Below, one piece after another: positions 33,580 to 41,875 of a stretch of 64,000 nucleotides of DNA; positions within the stretch are counted from its first letter, which is position 1, and the number at the start of each line of letters is the position of its first letter. The notes beneath the pieces were generated by a model. The model did not search any database. It was not told where the DNA came from and saw only the letters and a program-made list of their open reading frames with translations. Source of the DNA: Deltaproteobacteria bacterium (lineage in GTDB: Bacteria; Desulfobacterota; Desulfuromonadia; Desulfuromonadales; JAAYDE01); assembly GCA_016934985.1 (NCBI GenBank), contig JAFGRU010000053.1:1-64000 (forward strand), given 5' to 3'. Made by a program: the position numbers and the translations under genes.

Positions 33580-33909
33580 TCAGTTTGCCATCTTTCTTAG
33601 GGTTCGTTTGACAACGTACCAGAAAAGTTGGCTTTGGAACTGTTCAGCGGTACGGATTTCATTGAGGATTGCTTTGTCAAAGGTTGCCGTTATCATAGCC
33701 AGGGGATTGGCGTACCCCAAAGCTTCGGCATCTTCGACAAGTGCGTCCCAGATTTCATTCTGAAAACGGTGGTAAAGCTTGCTCAGATCCGAATACTGAG
33801 CAAGTCCCGCCCACCCTGCGTCAATGCCGAAGGTGGCCATATCCTTAAGTTGTTGTTGGGTGAGATTTTCCGTCATCCATGTTTCCAGGTTTGTTGAATT
33901 GTCCTGCAT
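33580..33909 (-). CDS. Conserved-looking hypothetical protein
   Basis: A 109-residue, mostly helical, slightly acidic protein (TWMTENLTQQQLKDMATFGI at the N-terminus, a W-rich C-terminus FWYVVKRTLRKMAN). AGGAGGAG before the ATG makes it a real gene. It has no signal peptide or membrane helix, and I do not recognise the family. It is monocistronic between two unrelated genes. Confidence 0.65.
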   Translation of the reverse strand: MQDNSTNLETWMTENLTQQQLKDMATFGIDAGWAGLAQYSDLSKLYHRFQNEIWDALVEDAEALGYANPLAMITATFDKAILNEIRTAEQFQSQLFWYVVKRTLRKMAN

Positions 33910-34186
33910 TTGCTCCTCCTGTCGAAAAAGCGGTTTTCGGAAATTCCCGGAAAAATTCCTGAGCCCATTTTGTTTTCATTAGAGCAGAGAATTCAGCCTT
34001 TTATAAAATTTTAACGCCTCATCCCCATTCGTCCAGAAAAACGGTAATAAATTGTTAGCCAGGGTTATTCATGAAAACTTTTGCTGCAACCTTCATTTGT
34101 CCGCCATCTCAAGCCGGGCTGGCCGGACTCCGTCGAAGGGATAATGTAGCCGCAACCCTGTTTCCAGGAAGTTATTAAGAATGGGG
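33910..34186. other. Intergenic region
   Basis: Non-coding, with AT-rich patches, upstream of the 109-residue gene. No terminator or repeat is recognised. Confidence 0.4.
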
Positions 34187-35005
34187 TCAATTATCGGTCG
34201 GTCCGAAATTGACGAGGAGTGGCCGGAGTTCCCGGAGCTTGGCGAGGACGGCCCCTGAATTTTCGTTGCCCATGCGGATCAGCAGTTTTTGTCCGGCGGA
34301 AAGGGCTTCCAGTTTGGGGTCCGCATATTGGTAGCGGATGTGAGGCTGAACCAGGCGGATTGGCTCCTGGATGTCAGGGGTGGCCAGAAGATGATCAATA
34401 ACCTCGATGAAACGGTCGTTGAAGCGGCCATCGGGATAACCCAGCTCACGATAAGCTTCCTGAAAAAGAGGATAGTAGCTGAAATACAATTCCGCCGCTT
34501 CCATCATTTCCACTTTATCGACCAGACTGACAAACGATTTGTAGCGATCATAGTTTTTCGGGCTGATGGCCAGGGCTCCATTGTACTCAGCTGGGATAAA
34601 GCGGTTAAAGGGGGTGTAGAGGGGCAGACGGTTGTATGACATATCCGGCCGGGGAAGGCTGTCCACCATGAGGACAAAGCGCCGGATCAGGTGGTCGAAA
34701 ATGAACATGTCGAGCCAATTTTTCTCGGGCAGAATACCGGTCAATGCTTCCCGCAGGACCGTATCGCTCTTTTCCAGGGCGGGCAATTGTTTTTCCTGCT
34801 CAGCTGTTACCTGGTCAGTTGGTGGCGGAGTGACGGGAAGGCGTACGACAGGCGCCGGTTGAGGTTGAGCCTCGGAGGGTTGTGCTTCTTCCACTTTCGG
34901 TGTCGGCGGAGGTGTTGTCTCTTTGGGGTTTTGGGAGAGAAAAAGTGCAGCGAGCAGGCCGACGACAAAGGCTGTGGTCAGAAAAAGCAGAGTGGATTTT
35001 TTCAT
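34187..35005 (-). CDS. DUF3014-like membrane-anchored periplasmic protein
   Basis: A 272-residue protein from ATG 35005 (AGGTGGGG upstream). A single N-terminal hydrophobic helix (LLFLTTAFVVGLLAALFLS) is followed by a Pro/Glu-rich linker (residues 25-75) and a folded domain. Blocks such as LIRRFVLMVDSLPRPDMS, YDRYKSFVSLVDK and YPDGRFNDRFIEVIDHLLAT match what I recall of DUF3014. No enzymatic role is known. It is probably exposed in the periplasm. Confidence 0.7.
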   Translation of the reverse strand: MKKSTLLFLTTAFVVGLLAALFLSQNPKETTPPPTPKVEEAQPSEAQPQPAPVVRLPVTPPPTDQVTAEQEKQLPALEKSDTVLREALTGILPEKNWLDMFIFDHLIRRFVLMVDSLPRPDMSYNRLPLYTPFNRFIPAEYNGALAISPKNYDRYKSFVSLVDKVEMMEAAELYFSYYPLFQEAYRELGYPDGRFNDRFIEVIDHLLATPDIQEPIRLVQPHIRYQYADPKLEALSAGQKLLIRMGNENSGAVLAKLRELRPLLVNFGPTDN

Positions 35006-35192
35006 GATTCCCCACCTGACCGGTTTATCCATGCAGAAAGGATAACCGGCCTGAAAGAAAGGACAGCAACTGAAATATCAACCGGAAAAGAGATACTTTC
35101 TTGGGCAAATAATAGCAGAATTAACTTGTTGATCAAGCTTAAATCATTAAATACATTAGGAAAATAAGGGGTGCTGGAGAGACGGAAGCTGT

Positions 35193-35849
35193 TCACGCCC
35201 AAGCTTCGAGTTTTTGTTGGGCCTCATCATGAGCCTGGCGAAGGGCCTCTTCGACGGCCCGGCAGTTCTGTTCCAGCTCCTTTTCGGAAGAGGAAGCAGG
35301 AATCGTAAGAGGTTTCCCGACCAGCACGACCAAACGCGAGAATGGCAAGGGGATGAAGGCTTTGTTCCACGCTTTCTCAAAAGTCCATTTTTTGGAAGAC
35401 GCTACGCCGACGGGAAAGAGCGGAACGCCGGTTTTTTGCGCCAGGCGCACGATACCGGGTTTACACACGCCCCTGGGTCCACGGGGCCCGTCAACCGCAA
35501 GGACCACGCTACGGCCGTCCCGAACAGCCTTGATCAGGGCAATGAGACCGGCAGCGCCGCCGCGGCTGGAGGAGCCCCGTTTAACTTGGTAGCCGAGATA
35601 TTGGGCCGCCCTTGTCATGCTCTCCCCATCTTTGGAGTGGCTGACGAGAATGGTCAGAGCCAGATGGCCGAAGCGGGGTGTCAGGGCGAGTTCGTCGCCA
35701 TGCCAATGGGCTGCGGCGAAATTGGGGGTGTTTTCGAATTGTTCCAGGCCGAAAGTTTTGGTTCGAATCAGTTTGGAGAGAAAACGGAGAACTTTTGCAG
35801 CCCATAAGGGCCAGCGATCATTCAACCAGGGGTGGGGAGCAAAAGCCAA
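35193..35849 (-). CDS. Lysophospholipid acyltransferase-like protein (DUF374 type)
   Basis: A 218-residue protein using a TTG start at 35849, selected by AGGAGG 5 bases upstream. It has the acyltransferase features HWHGDELA (in place of the usual HxxxxD), RGSSSRGG and VDGPRGPRGV, characteristic of the DUF374 branch near LpxL/PlsC. It may acylate a lipid A or phospholipid precursor at the inner membrane. It lies between the DUF3014-like gene and the CBS-ACT gene with short gaps. Confidence 0.8.
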   Translation of the reverse strand: MAFAPHPWLNDRWPLWAAKVLRFLSKLIRTKTFGLEQFENTPNFAAAHWHGDELALTPRFGHLALTILVSHSKDGESMTRAAQYLGYQVKRGSSSRGGAAGLIALIKAVRDGRSVVLAVDGPRGPRGVCKPGIVRLAQKTGVPLFPVGVASSKKWTFEKAWNKAFIPLPFSRLVVLVGKPLTIPASSSEKELEQNCRAVEEALRQAHDEAQQKLEAWA

Positions 35850-35892
35850 TGGAGCCTCCTGTGTCGGTGGGAGCCGTTTAACCGTTATAACG

Positions 35893-35917
35893 GAAAAGCC
35901 ACCTTGCGGCGGCTTTC
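35893..35917 (-). terminator. Hairpin terminator after the CBS-ACT gene
   Basis: GAAAGCCGCC-GCAA-GGTGGCTTTT on the minus strand, just past the CBS-ACT stop; it ends the liv/acyl-CoA ligase transcript. Confidence 0.65.
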
Positions 35918-35919
35918 TG

Positions 35920-36603
35920 TCAATCTTCCATGATCATCAGCTGTTCGCTGCTGAGCACGCTTGTTATTTTAAAATTCTCTTTTTTCAGAGCTTCAACAGC
36001 AAGAGCTATTTTGGAGGGATCGTCGCAGGCCACCCGGTAGACGACGTCCCGAAGGCTCCTGTCCTCTTTTTTGAGGTAAAAGGTTGCCAAACTGATGATA
36101 TTGATGCCGAAGGATTTGACGATCCGGGTCATATCGGCGATGGCACCGGGTCTGTCCTCGACCTCGATAGTGATGCGGGAGCCGGGAGTGCGCATGCCCA
36201 TGGCCTCAACAAAGACATCAAAGACATCAACGGCCGTGATGATGCCCACCAGACTATGGTTGTTATCTACTACAGGTAGCCCCCCAAAGCGTTTGTCCCG
36301 AAGAATCAGGGCCGCCCTTTCGATGGGGTCGTCCGGATTTACCGAAATGACGTTGGCGGACATGGCTTCCTTGACCGTGGTTTTGGCCAGAATATTATGG
36401 ACCTCGTAGATGTCAAGGGAGCTGGCTTTGGAAGGGGAGAACTCCTTGACGTCCTTTTCGGTGATGATGCCAACCAGGCGGCCCTTGTGAACCACCGGCA
36501 ACTGGCGGATGTTATTCTCCTTCATAAGATGCACGGCATCCAGAATGGGATCGTCATCTTCAACGATTATGACATCTCTCTGCATCCAGTCTTTTACGAA
36601 CAT
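35920..36603 (-). CDS. CBS-pair plus ACT-domain protein (AcuB-like)
   Basis: A 227-residue cytosolic protein. Two CBS motifs span about residues 5-60 (DWMQRDVIIVEDDDPILDAV) and 77-135 (MSANVISVNPDDPIERAAL), followed by an ACT domain at about 145-215 (SRITIEVEDRPGAIADMTRI). This is the AcuB-like arrangement; CBS pairs bind adenine nucleotides and ACT domains bind small ligands such as amino acids. It begins 9 bases after the PaaK-like gene with GAGGAG between, so it is the last gene of that operon and may sense energy charge for it. Confidence 0.85.
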   Translation of the reverse strand: MFVKDWMQRDVIIVEDDDPILDAVHLMKENNIRQLPVVHKGRLVGIITEKDVKEFSPSKASSLDIYEVHNILAKTTVKEAMSANVISVNPDDPIERAALILRDKRFGGLPVVDNNHSLVGIITAVDVFDVFVEAMGMRTPGSRITIEVEDRPGAIADMTRIVKSFGINIISLATFYLKKEDRSLRDVVYRVACDDPSKIALAVEALKKENFKITSVLSSEQLMIMED

Positions 36604-36612
36604 GACGTCTCC

Positions 36613-37764
36613 TCAGCGCTCGCTCAGATGTGTGCGGTTATCTGTGATCTCACTTTTTTCAATTGTACCATCCACCTTAATTTGGCCCAGAGTCAAGCCA
36701 AAAGTTTGTTTGAATTCCGCCGAGAGCTTCTTTTCATCGGCTGCTTCAGCAACCAGCAGAACAATACGATCAGTCCCTTTGGTGGCACTCTCCACGACCA
36801 GCCTGGCTTTGATCTCGAGGCGCTGGCAAAGGCTTTCGAATTGCCAGAAATGCACAAATACCCCCTTGACCTTGACGGAACTGTCAGCGCGGCCGAAGAT
36901 GCCGGCAATGCACTCTGGTCTTTCGGGGTGAATGCGGCTCAGATCGCCGGTGGCCAGACGCAGGTAGGGAGTGGTGCTGTTGAGAAAGGTGACTATGGCT
37001 TCGCCCGTGGCATCGCCTGGCACCGGTGTGCCGGAGCCGGGCTCGACAATTTCCAGAAAGATCGCCTCGCCATCGACGACCATGCCGTCCTGACGACTGT
37101 CTTCCGTGGCAATAAGGCCGACTTCGGCAGTGCCATAGCCCTGAAAGGCAGCAACAGCGAAATCCTGCTGAAACATGAGGCGATCCGCTTCGGTGAGCTT
37201 CTCGGCAATCAGGTAGGCCTTTTTGATTTGGTGGCGGCCCTGGAGGTGCTCCAGGGTCTTGAGGAGAAAGGTGCGGGTGCCGATGAAGGCTGTGGCGCCG
37301 ATGGCGGCAGCCAACTCGGCAGCTTTGTCCGAACCTGTCGGCCCCAGGGGAAAGGTCACCGCACCGATCTTGAGCAGGGCATCGTCAAACATTTCTCCAG
37401 CCGGGGAAAGATGGTAGGAAAAGGTGTTCAAAACGATGTCCCCGGCACCGAAACCGGCCATTTCCAGGGCCTTGTGAAAGCGGTAATAGGTGAAGGCTTC
37501 TCCCTTGACATTATAGATGGGGCCGGGCGACTGGAAAATTTTGCTGATGCGTCCCTTGTCGATGAGACCGGCAAAGGGCGGATTCTCGGTCTGAAGTTGC
37601 GACAATTCCCCCTTGGTGAAGGGTTTGATACGGATGAAATCCTCATAGCTGCGGATATCCTCCAGGCTCATGTTGCTGCGCTTGAGGAAAAACTGCTGCA
37701 GCGGTTCTTCCCGGTTTTTGTGAAGCTGATCCAGAACGGCCTGAAATTCCCCTATGAAAGCCAT
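36613..37764 (-). CDS. PaaK-like adenylate-forming enzyme (phenylacetate-CoA ligase family)
   Basis: A 383-residue protein. Features of PaaK-type ligases are the YGTAEVGLIATED motif near residue 210, LRLATGDLSRI near 270 and the C-terminal GRADSSVKVKGVFV hinge near 290. It is shorter than usual (about 430) and its N-terminal phosphate-binding loop, normally SSGTTGKP, reads QSPGPIYNVKG, so the ATP site is altered. It overlaps livF by 13 bases. With the long-chain-type synthetase at the other end of the operon, it suggests import and CoA activation of aromatic or other carboxylic acids, but activity is uncertain. Confidence 0.75.
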   Translation of the reverse strand: MAFIGEFQAVLDQLHKNREEPLQQFFLKRSNMSLEDIRSYEDFIRIKPFTKGELSQLQTENPPFAGLIDKGRISKIFQSPGPIYNVKGEAFTYYRFHKALEMAGFGAGDIVLNTFSYHLSPAGEMFDDALLKIGAVTFPLGPTGSDKAAELAAAIGATAFIGTRTFLLKTLEHLQGRHQIKKAYLIAEKLTEADRLMFQQDFAVAAFQGYGTAEVGLIATEDSRQDGMVVDGEAIFLEIVEPGSGTPVPGDATGEAIVTFLNSTTPYLRLATGDLSRIHPERPECIAGIFGRADSSVKVKGVFVHFWQFESLCQRLEIKARLVVESATKGTDRIVLLVAEAADEKKLSAEFKQTFGLTLGQIKVDGTIEKSEITDNRTHLSER

Positions 37765-38534
37765 CTTTTTCTCCTGCGGTAGTGCTTGACCTCACGAAAG
37801 CTTTTTTGTCCTGTAACGCCAAGATAAAACTCCTTGACGTCGTCGTTTTCCTTAAGTTCCGAACTCGGACCGTCAAGGACGATGCGGCCGTTTTCCATGA
37901 TATAGCCGTAGTGCGAGGCGGACAGCGCCATATTGGCGTTCTGCTCGACGAGGAGGATGGTGGTTTTTTCCTCCTCGTTCATCATCTTGATGATACTGAA
38001 AATTTCCTTGACCAGAAGCGGCGAGAGGCCGAGCGAAGGTTCGTCCATGAGCACCATGCGTGGCGATGCCATGAGGGCGCGGCCGATGGCGAGCATCTGT
38101 TGCTCGCCGCCGCTCATGTAGCCGGCAACCTGGTTGCGGCGCTCCTGGAGGCGCGGGAAGTAGTGGTAGACACGGTCAATGTTGGTCTTGATGGTGGACG
38201 ATTTCTGGGTATAAGCCCCGGCAATGAGGTTCTCCTCAACGGTCAGGTCCTTGAAGACCCGGCGCCCCTCCATGACCTGGAAAATGCCGCTTTTGACGAT
38301 GTCGGCGGCGTCCTTGCGGTCGATGCGTTCGCCCATGAAGGTGATGTCACCGTCGGTGATTTCGCCGTCATCGGGGCGCAGCAGACCGGAAACAGCTTTC
38401 AGGGTTGTCGATTTGCCGGCGCCGTTGGAACCGAGAAGAGCCACAACCTGTCCTTCCTCCACATGCAGGGACAGCCCCTTGAGGACGAGGATGACATCGT
38501 TGTAGACCACTTCAATGTTATTTACGTTAAGCAT
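37752..38534 (-). CDS. livF: Branched-chain amino acid-type ABC transporter ATP-binding protein LivF
   Basis: A 260-residue ATPase. Walker A GSNGAGKST near residue 35, signature MSGGEQQMLAIGRAL near 140, Walker B MVLMDEPSLGL near 160, and the H-loop region replaced by VEQNA, as is normal for LivF. It pairs with LivG on the cytoplasmic face of LivHM. A hairpin separates it from the binding-protein gene upstream. Confidence 0.92.
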   Translation of the reverse strand: MLNVNNIEVVYNDVILVLKGLSLHVEEGQVVALLGSNGAGKSTTLKAVSGLLRPDDGEITDGDITFMGERIDRKDAADIVKSGIFQVMEGRRVFKDLTVEENLIAGAYTQKSSTIKTNIDRVYHYFPRLQERRNQVAGYMSGGEQQMLAIGRALMASPRMVLMDEPSLGLSPLLVKEIFSIIKMMNEEEKTTILLVEQNANMALSASHYGYIMENGRIVLDGPSSELKENDDVKEFYLGVTGQKSFREVKHYRRRKRWLS

Positions 38535-38586
38535 GGAAACATCCTGCAGACACGTCCCCGGTTGAACAAAGGAAAAGACGTGAAAG

Positions 38587-38608
38587 AGGGGCGCGATTTC
38601 GCACCCCT
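38587..38608 (-). promoter_or_regulatory. Intercistronic hairpin after the binding-protein gene
   Basis: AGGGGTGCGA and the near-complement TCGCGCCCCT form a tight stem on the minus strand between the livJ stop and livF, without a T-run. It parallels the hairpin after dctP and may stabilise the binding-protein mRNA. Confidence 0.5.
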
Positions 38609-38639
38609 GATCTATTAACTCACGGATACATGTTCAAAC

Positions 38640-39782
38640 TTACTGAGCGGAAATGAACTCCGTCATGGGTTTCACGTTGCCGTTTTCGATCTTGTAGATC
38701 TTCAGCGCGCTTACCCCTTTGTGGCTTTCCGGGGTGAAGGTTACGGGAGCGGTCAGCCCCATAGTATCGAAATTTTTCATGCCCTCATAGATTTTTTTCA
38801 GGTTTTCGCCGTCGTAGTTTTTGTTGGCCATTTTCATGCCCGAAAGAAGCACGTACATGGAGGAGAAACCCTGCACGTAGTTGACGGGGCGGAAGGTCAA
38901 TTCCGGATGGTATTTTTTATTCAGTTCCTTGAGGAACTTAATCCCTTCGATCTCATCGTTATCCCAGAAGGCGAAACCGCTGGTGCCCATGAAGCCTTCG
39001 GCATCTTTACCAACCAGCTCCACCAGTTTTTTGCCGAAGGTCCAGTTGAGGCCGATGTACTGAGTCGGCAGGCCGAGCTTAGCTGAATCCTTGAGAATAG
39101 TGGAAGTTGCCATATAGGTCTGCTGAATCAGGGCGAACTCCGGATTGGCTTTTTTCATATTAAGCAGCTGGCTTGTGGCGTCGAGATCCTTGAGACCGAC
39201 GACCTCGGTATCGACCAGCTTCACGCCCAGTTCCTTGGCTTTATCCTCTCCATGGGGGAAGAAAGGTGCGCGTCCAAAACCGGAATCGTTGTAGAGAAAG
39301 GCTACAGTCCGAGCTTTGCCATTGTCTTTGACGTATTTCAGGGCGACAGTGGTTTGATCACCGTAGGTGGGGCCTACGAGAAAGTTGTAAGGGGCCTTAG
39401 CTGGATCGGTCAAATGCTGGGAATAGGAAGCAGAGAAATAGGGGATTTTGTCTTTGCTGATGAATTTGACCATGGCTTCCGTGTCGCCGGTTCCCCAACC
39501 ATGAATAGCAACGACCTTTTCACGATTGAAACGCTTATAAGCACTGATGGCCTGGGGAACTTTATAGGCATAATCCTCGTAAATGAGGTCAATTTTGTCG
39601 CCGTTGAGTCCGCCGTTGTCATTGAACCACTGGACGGCATCTTTGATGCCTTCACCGTAAGGTTTGCCGACATCACCCGTGGGGCCGGACTCATCGATCA
39701 AAGCAGCAATTTTTACCGTTCCGGCAAAAGCCAACGGAGCAGCAAGCAATAATCCCAATACCAGAACCAGAATCTTTTTCAT
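38640..39782 (-). CDS. livJ: Branched-chain amino acid-type ABC transporter substrate-binding protein
   Basis: A 380-residue periplasmic protein with a clear signal peptide (MKKILVLVLGLLLAAPLAFA, cleavage after AFA). The type I binding-protein fold shows in KIAALIDESGPTGDVGKPYG, the LGVKLVDTEVVGLKDLDATS middle and the FVRPV-like FRPVNYVQGFSSMYVLLSG. The surrounding acyl-CoA ligase genes suggest that it binds an aromatic or fatty acid rather than leucine. AGGAGG precedes the ATG. Confidence 0.9.
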   Translation of the reverse strand: MKKILVLVLGLLLAAPLAFAGTVKIAALIDESGPTGDVGKPYGEGIKDAVQWFNDNGGLNGDKIDLIYEDYAYKVPQAISAYKRFNREKVVAIHGWGTGDTEAMVKFISKDKIPYFSASYSQHLTDPAKAPYNFLVGPTYGDQTTVALKYVKDNGKARTVAFLYNDSGFGRAPFFPHGEDKAKELGVKLVDTEVVGLKDLDATSQLLNMKKANPEFALIQQTYMATSTILKDSAKLGLPTQYIGLNWTFGKKLVELVGKDAEGFMGTSGFAFWDNDEIEGIKFLKELNKKYHPELTFRPVNYVQGFSSMYVLLSGMKMANKNYDGENLKKIYEGMKNFDTMGLTAPVTFTPESHKGVSALKIYKIENGNVKPMTEFISAQ

Positions 39783-39842
39783 CCCATCCTCCTGTTCAAA
39801 AAAGGTTAATGACAGGGAAATACCGACCCCGCCGTAGTTGCA

Positions 39843-40892
39843 TCAATATGAAAATGGCCACAGCTTCCAGTAGGCCTTGGTCAGCTTCCAGCGACGCACC
39901 AGTCCTTCCGGCTCGAAAAGGAGGAAGAGAATAATGACGAGGCCAAAGGCCATCTCCTTGAGGGAACCGACAATTTGGGTGATGGCCGGATAATAATTTG
40001 ATCCAAAATCGGAGATGAACTGCAGGGCTTCCGGGAGGAGAATCAGGAAGGTGGCGCCAAAAATCCCACCGAGAACGGATCCCAGACCTCCGATGATGAC
40101 CATTGAGAGATACTGGATGGAGACCATGATGGTGAAATTCTCAACCGTGATAATCGTGGTGTAGTAGGCCCAGAGAGCTCCAGCCACGCCGGCATAAAAC
40201 GAGCTGATGGCAAATGCCATGAGTTTATAGCGGAACAGGCCTATTCCCATGGCCTCGGCGGCGATGTAGTTGTCTCGAATGGATAGGAAAGCGCGGCCTA
40301 TTTTCGAGCGCGTGATATTGGTGGCCGCCATAGTCATGGAAACCGCAAGGATCATGGCCAGAAAATAGAATTTGAAATCATCGTCCAGTTCCACACCGAA
40401 AAAATTCGCGTAATTGATGGACAAACCAATGACGCCACCCGTGATAGGTTCGGCGCGAATGATGATGAATTCAATAATGAACTGGGCCGCCAGGGTGGCG
40501 ATCGACAGGTAGAGACCCTTGAGGCGCAGAGAGGGGATGCCGAAAAAAGCGCCGACCACAGCAGTTATAATCCCCGCCAGGGGAATGGTCAGATAAAAGG
40601 GCATGCCCTGGAGGGAAAGATAGCCCGCGCTGAAAGCGCCGACGGCCATGAAGGCCCCCTGGCCCAGGGAAATCAGCCCGGTAAAGCCGGTCAGGATGTT
40701 GAGGCCAACGGCGCCGATGACGGCGATGAAGATCATGTTGGCTATGTAGATGAAGTAGCTGTCAAGGACAAAAGGCATGACCACCAGGGCTATCAGAAGA
40801 CTGTAGATGCAGAGCCGGGAAAAGCCGGTCTGGAACAGGGCAGTGTCCTTTGAGTAGTCGGATTTGAAGTTGCCGCAGTTGGTGTAGTTCAT
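39843..40892 (-). CDS. livM: Liv-type ABC transporter permease LivM
   Basis: A 349-residue membrane protein with about ten hydrophobic helices and the LivM signatures ILTGFTGLISLGQGAFMAVG and the cytoplasmic EAA-like loop (RSKIGRAFLSIRDNYIAAEA MG). It forms the membrane channel with LivH. The ATG overlaps the livH stop by 4 bases. Confidence 0.92.
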   Translation of the reverse strand: MNYTNCGNFKSDYSKDTALFQTGFSRLCIYSLLIALVVMPFVLDSYFIYIANMIFIAVIGAVGLNILTGFTGLISLGQGAFMAVGAFSAGYLSLQGMPFYLTIPLAGIITAVVGAFFGIPSLRLKGLYLSIATLAAQFIIEFIIIRAEPITGGVIGLSINYANFFGVELDDDFKFYFLAMILAVSMTMAATNITRSKIGRAFLSIRDNYIAAEAMGIGLFRYKLMAFAISSFYAGVAGALWAYYTTIITVENFTIMVSIQYLSMVIIGGLGSVLGGIFGATFLILLPEALQFISDFGSNYYPAITQIVGSLKEMAFGLVIILFLLFEPEGLVRRWKLTKAYWKLWPFSY

Positions 40893-41773
40893 ACCTTTTC
40901 AACCTCCACCGTGCCAAACAGCCCATATGGCTTGATCATCAAAACCACGATCATGATGACGAAGGGGAAAAGTTCCTTGGCGCCGCCTCCGATGAGCGGG
41001 TCGATATAGCCGCCGGCCAGATTTTCAAGAATTCCGATAATCAGGCCGCCGACAATGGCGCCAATTATGCTGTCGAGACCGCCGAGGATCACCACGGGGA
41101 ACACCTTGAGACCAAAGTGTGAAAGCGAAGTGTTGACGCCGTTGATGTTGGCGAGAAAAATCCCTCCCACCGCCGAAACGACAGCCGCAATGGCCCAGGA
41201 AAGGGCGAAAATGCGTTTGACGTCGATTCCCATGGAGAGGGCAGCCTGCTGGTCGCTGGCCACTGCACGCATGGCCACACCGACCTTTGATTTTTTAAAG
41301 AAGATGGTGAAAAGGCCGAGAAAGATCGCCACGGCAAAGATGGAGTAGATATAAACCTGGCTGATACTGAGGCCGAATACCACGATTGGGGCCTGTGAAA
41401 AGACTTCCGGAAAGGTAAGGGTATCGGTCCCCCAGATGATGGTCACGATGGCGCGCAGAACCGAAGAAAGACCGATGGTGAGCATGATGATAGAGATAAT
41501 CGGCTCGCCTATCATGCGTCGCAGAAAAATTTTTTCGATGCAAAATCCCATCAGGAAGGTGAAGACCAGGGTTAGAAAAAAAGCGGCGATAAAAGGCACG
41601 TTGTAGGTCACGGTGGTGTGGAGGCAGATGTAGGCCCCGACCAGCAGCAGTTCCCCCTGGGCAAAATTCACTACATCCGTGGCTTTATAGATAAGGGTAA
41701 AGCCGAGAGCCAGCAGGGCGTAGATGCTGCCGATCACAATCCCCGTGATGACGAGCTGAAAAAAGAGTTCCAT
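40889..41773 (-). CDS. livH: Liv-type ABC transporter permease LivH
   Basis: A 294-residue membrane protein with about eight helices and LivH landmarks: an N-terminal VIGSIYALLALGFTLIYKAT and the loop VGVAMRAVASDQQAALSMGI. It forms the channel with LivM. AAAGG precedes the ATG, and 102 bases separate it from the upstream acyl-CoA synthetase gene. Confidence 0.92.
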   Translation of the reverse strand: MELFFQLVITGIVIGSIYALLALGFTLIYKATDVVNFAQGELLLVGAYICLHTTVTYNVPFIAAFFLTLVFTFLMGFCIEKIFLRRMIGEPIISIIMLTIGLSSVLRAIVTIIWGTDTLTFPEVFSQAPIVVFGLSISQVYIYSIFAVAIFLGLFTIFFKKSKVGVAMRAVASDQQAALSMGIDVKRIFALSWAIAAVVSAVGGIFLANINGVNTSLSHFGLKVFPVVILGGLDSIIGAIVGGLIIGILENLAGGYIDPLIGGGAKELFPFVIMIVVLMIKPYGLFGTVEVEKV

Positions 41774-41875
41774 GGCAATACCTTTACTTGTGACTATTCC
41801 GGTTTCTTGGCGGATGGGCGCCGCGAGTCCAATTTCCCGAAAAATCAGGGCATTTTTCCGATTACAGGCGGCTGG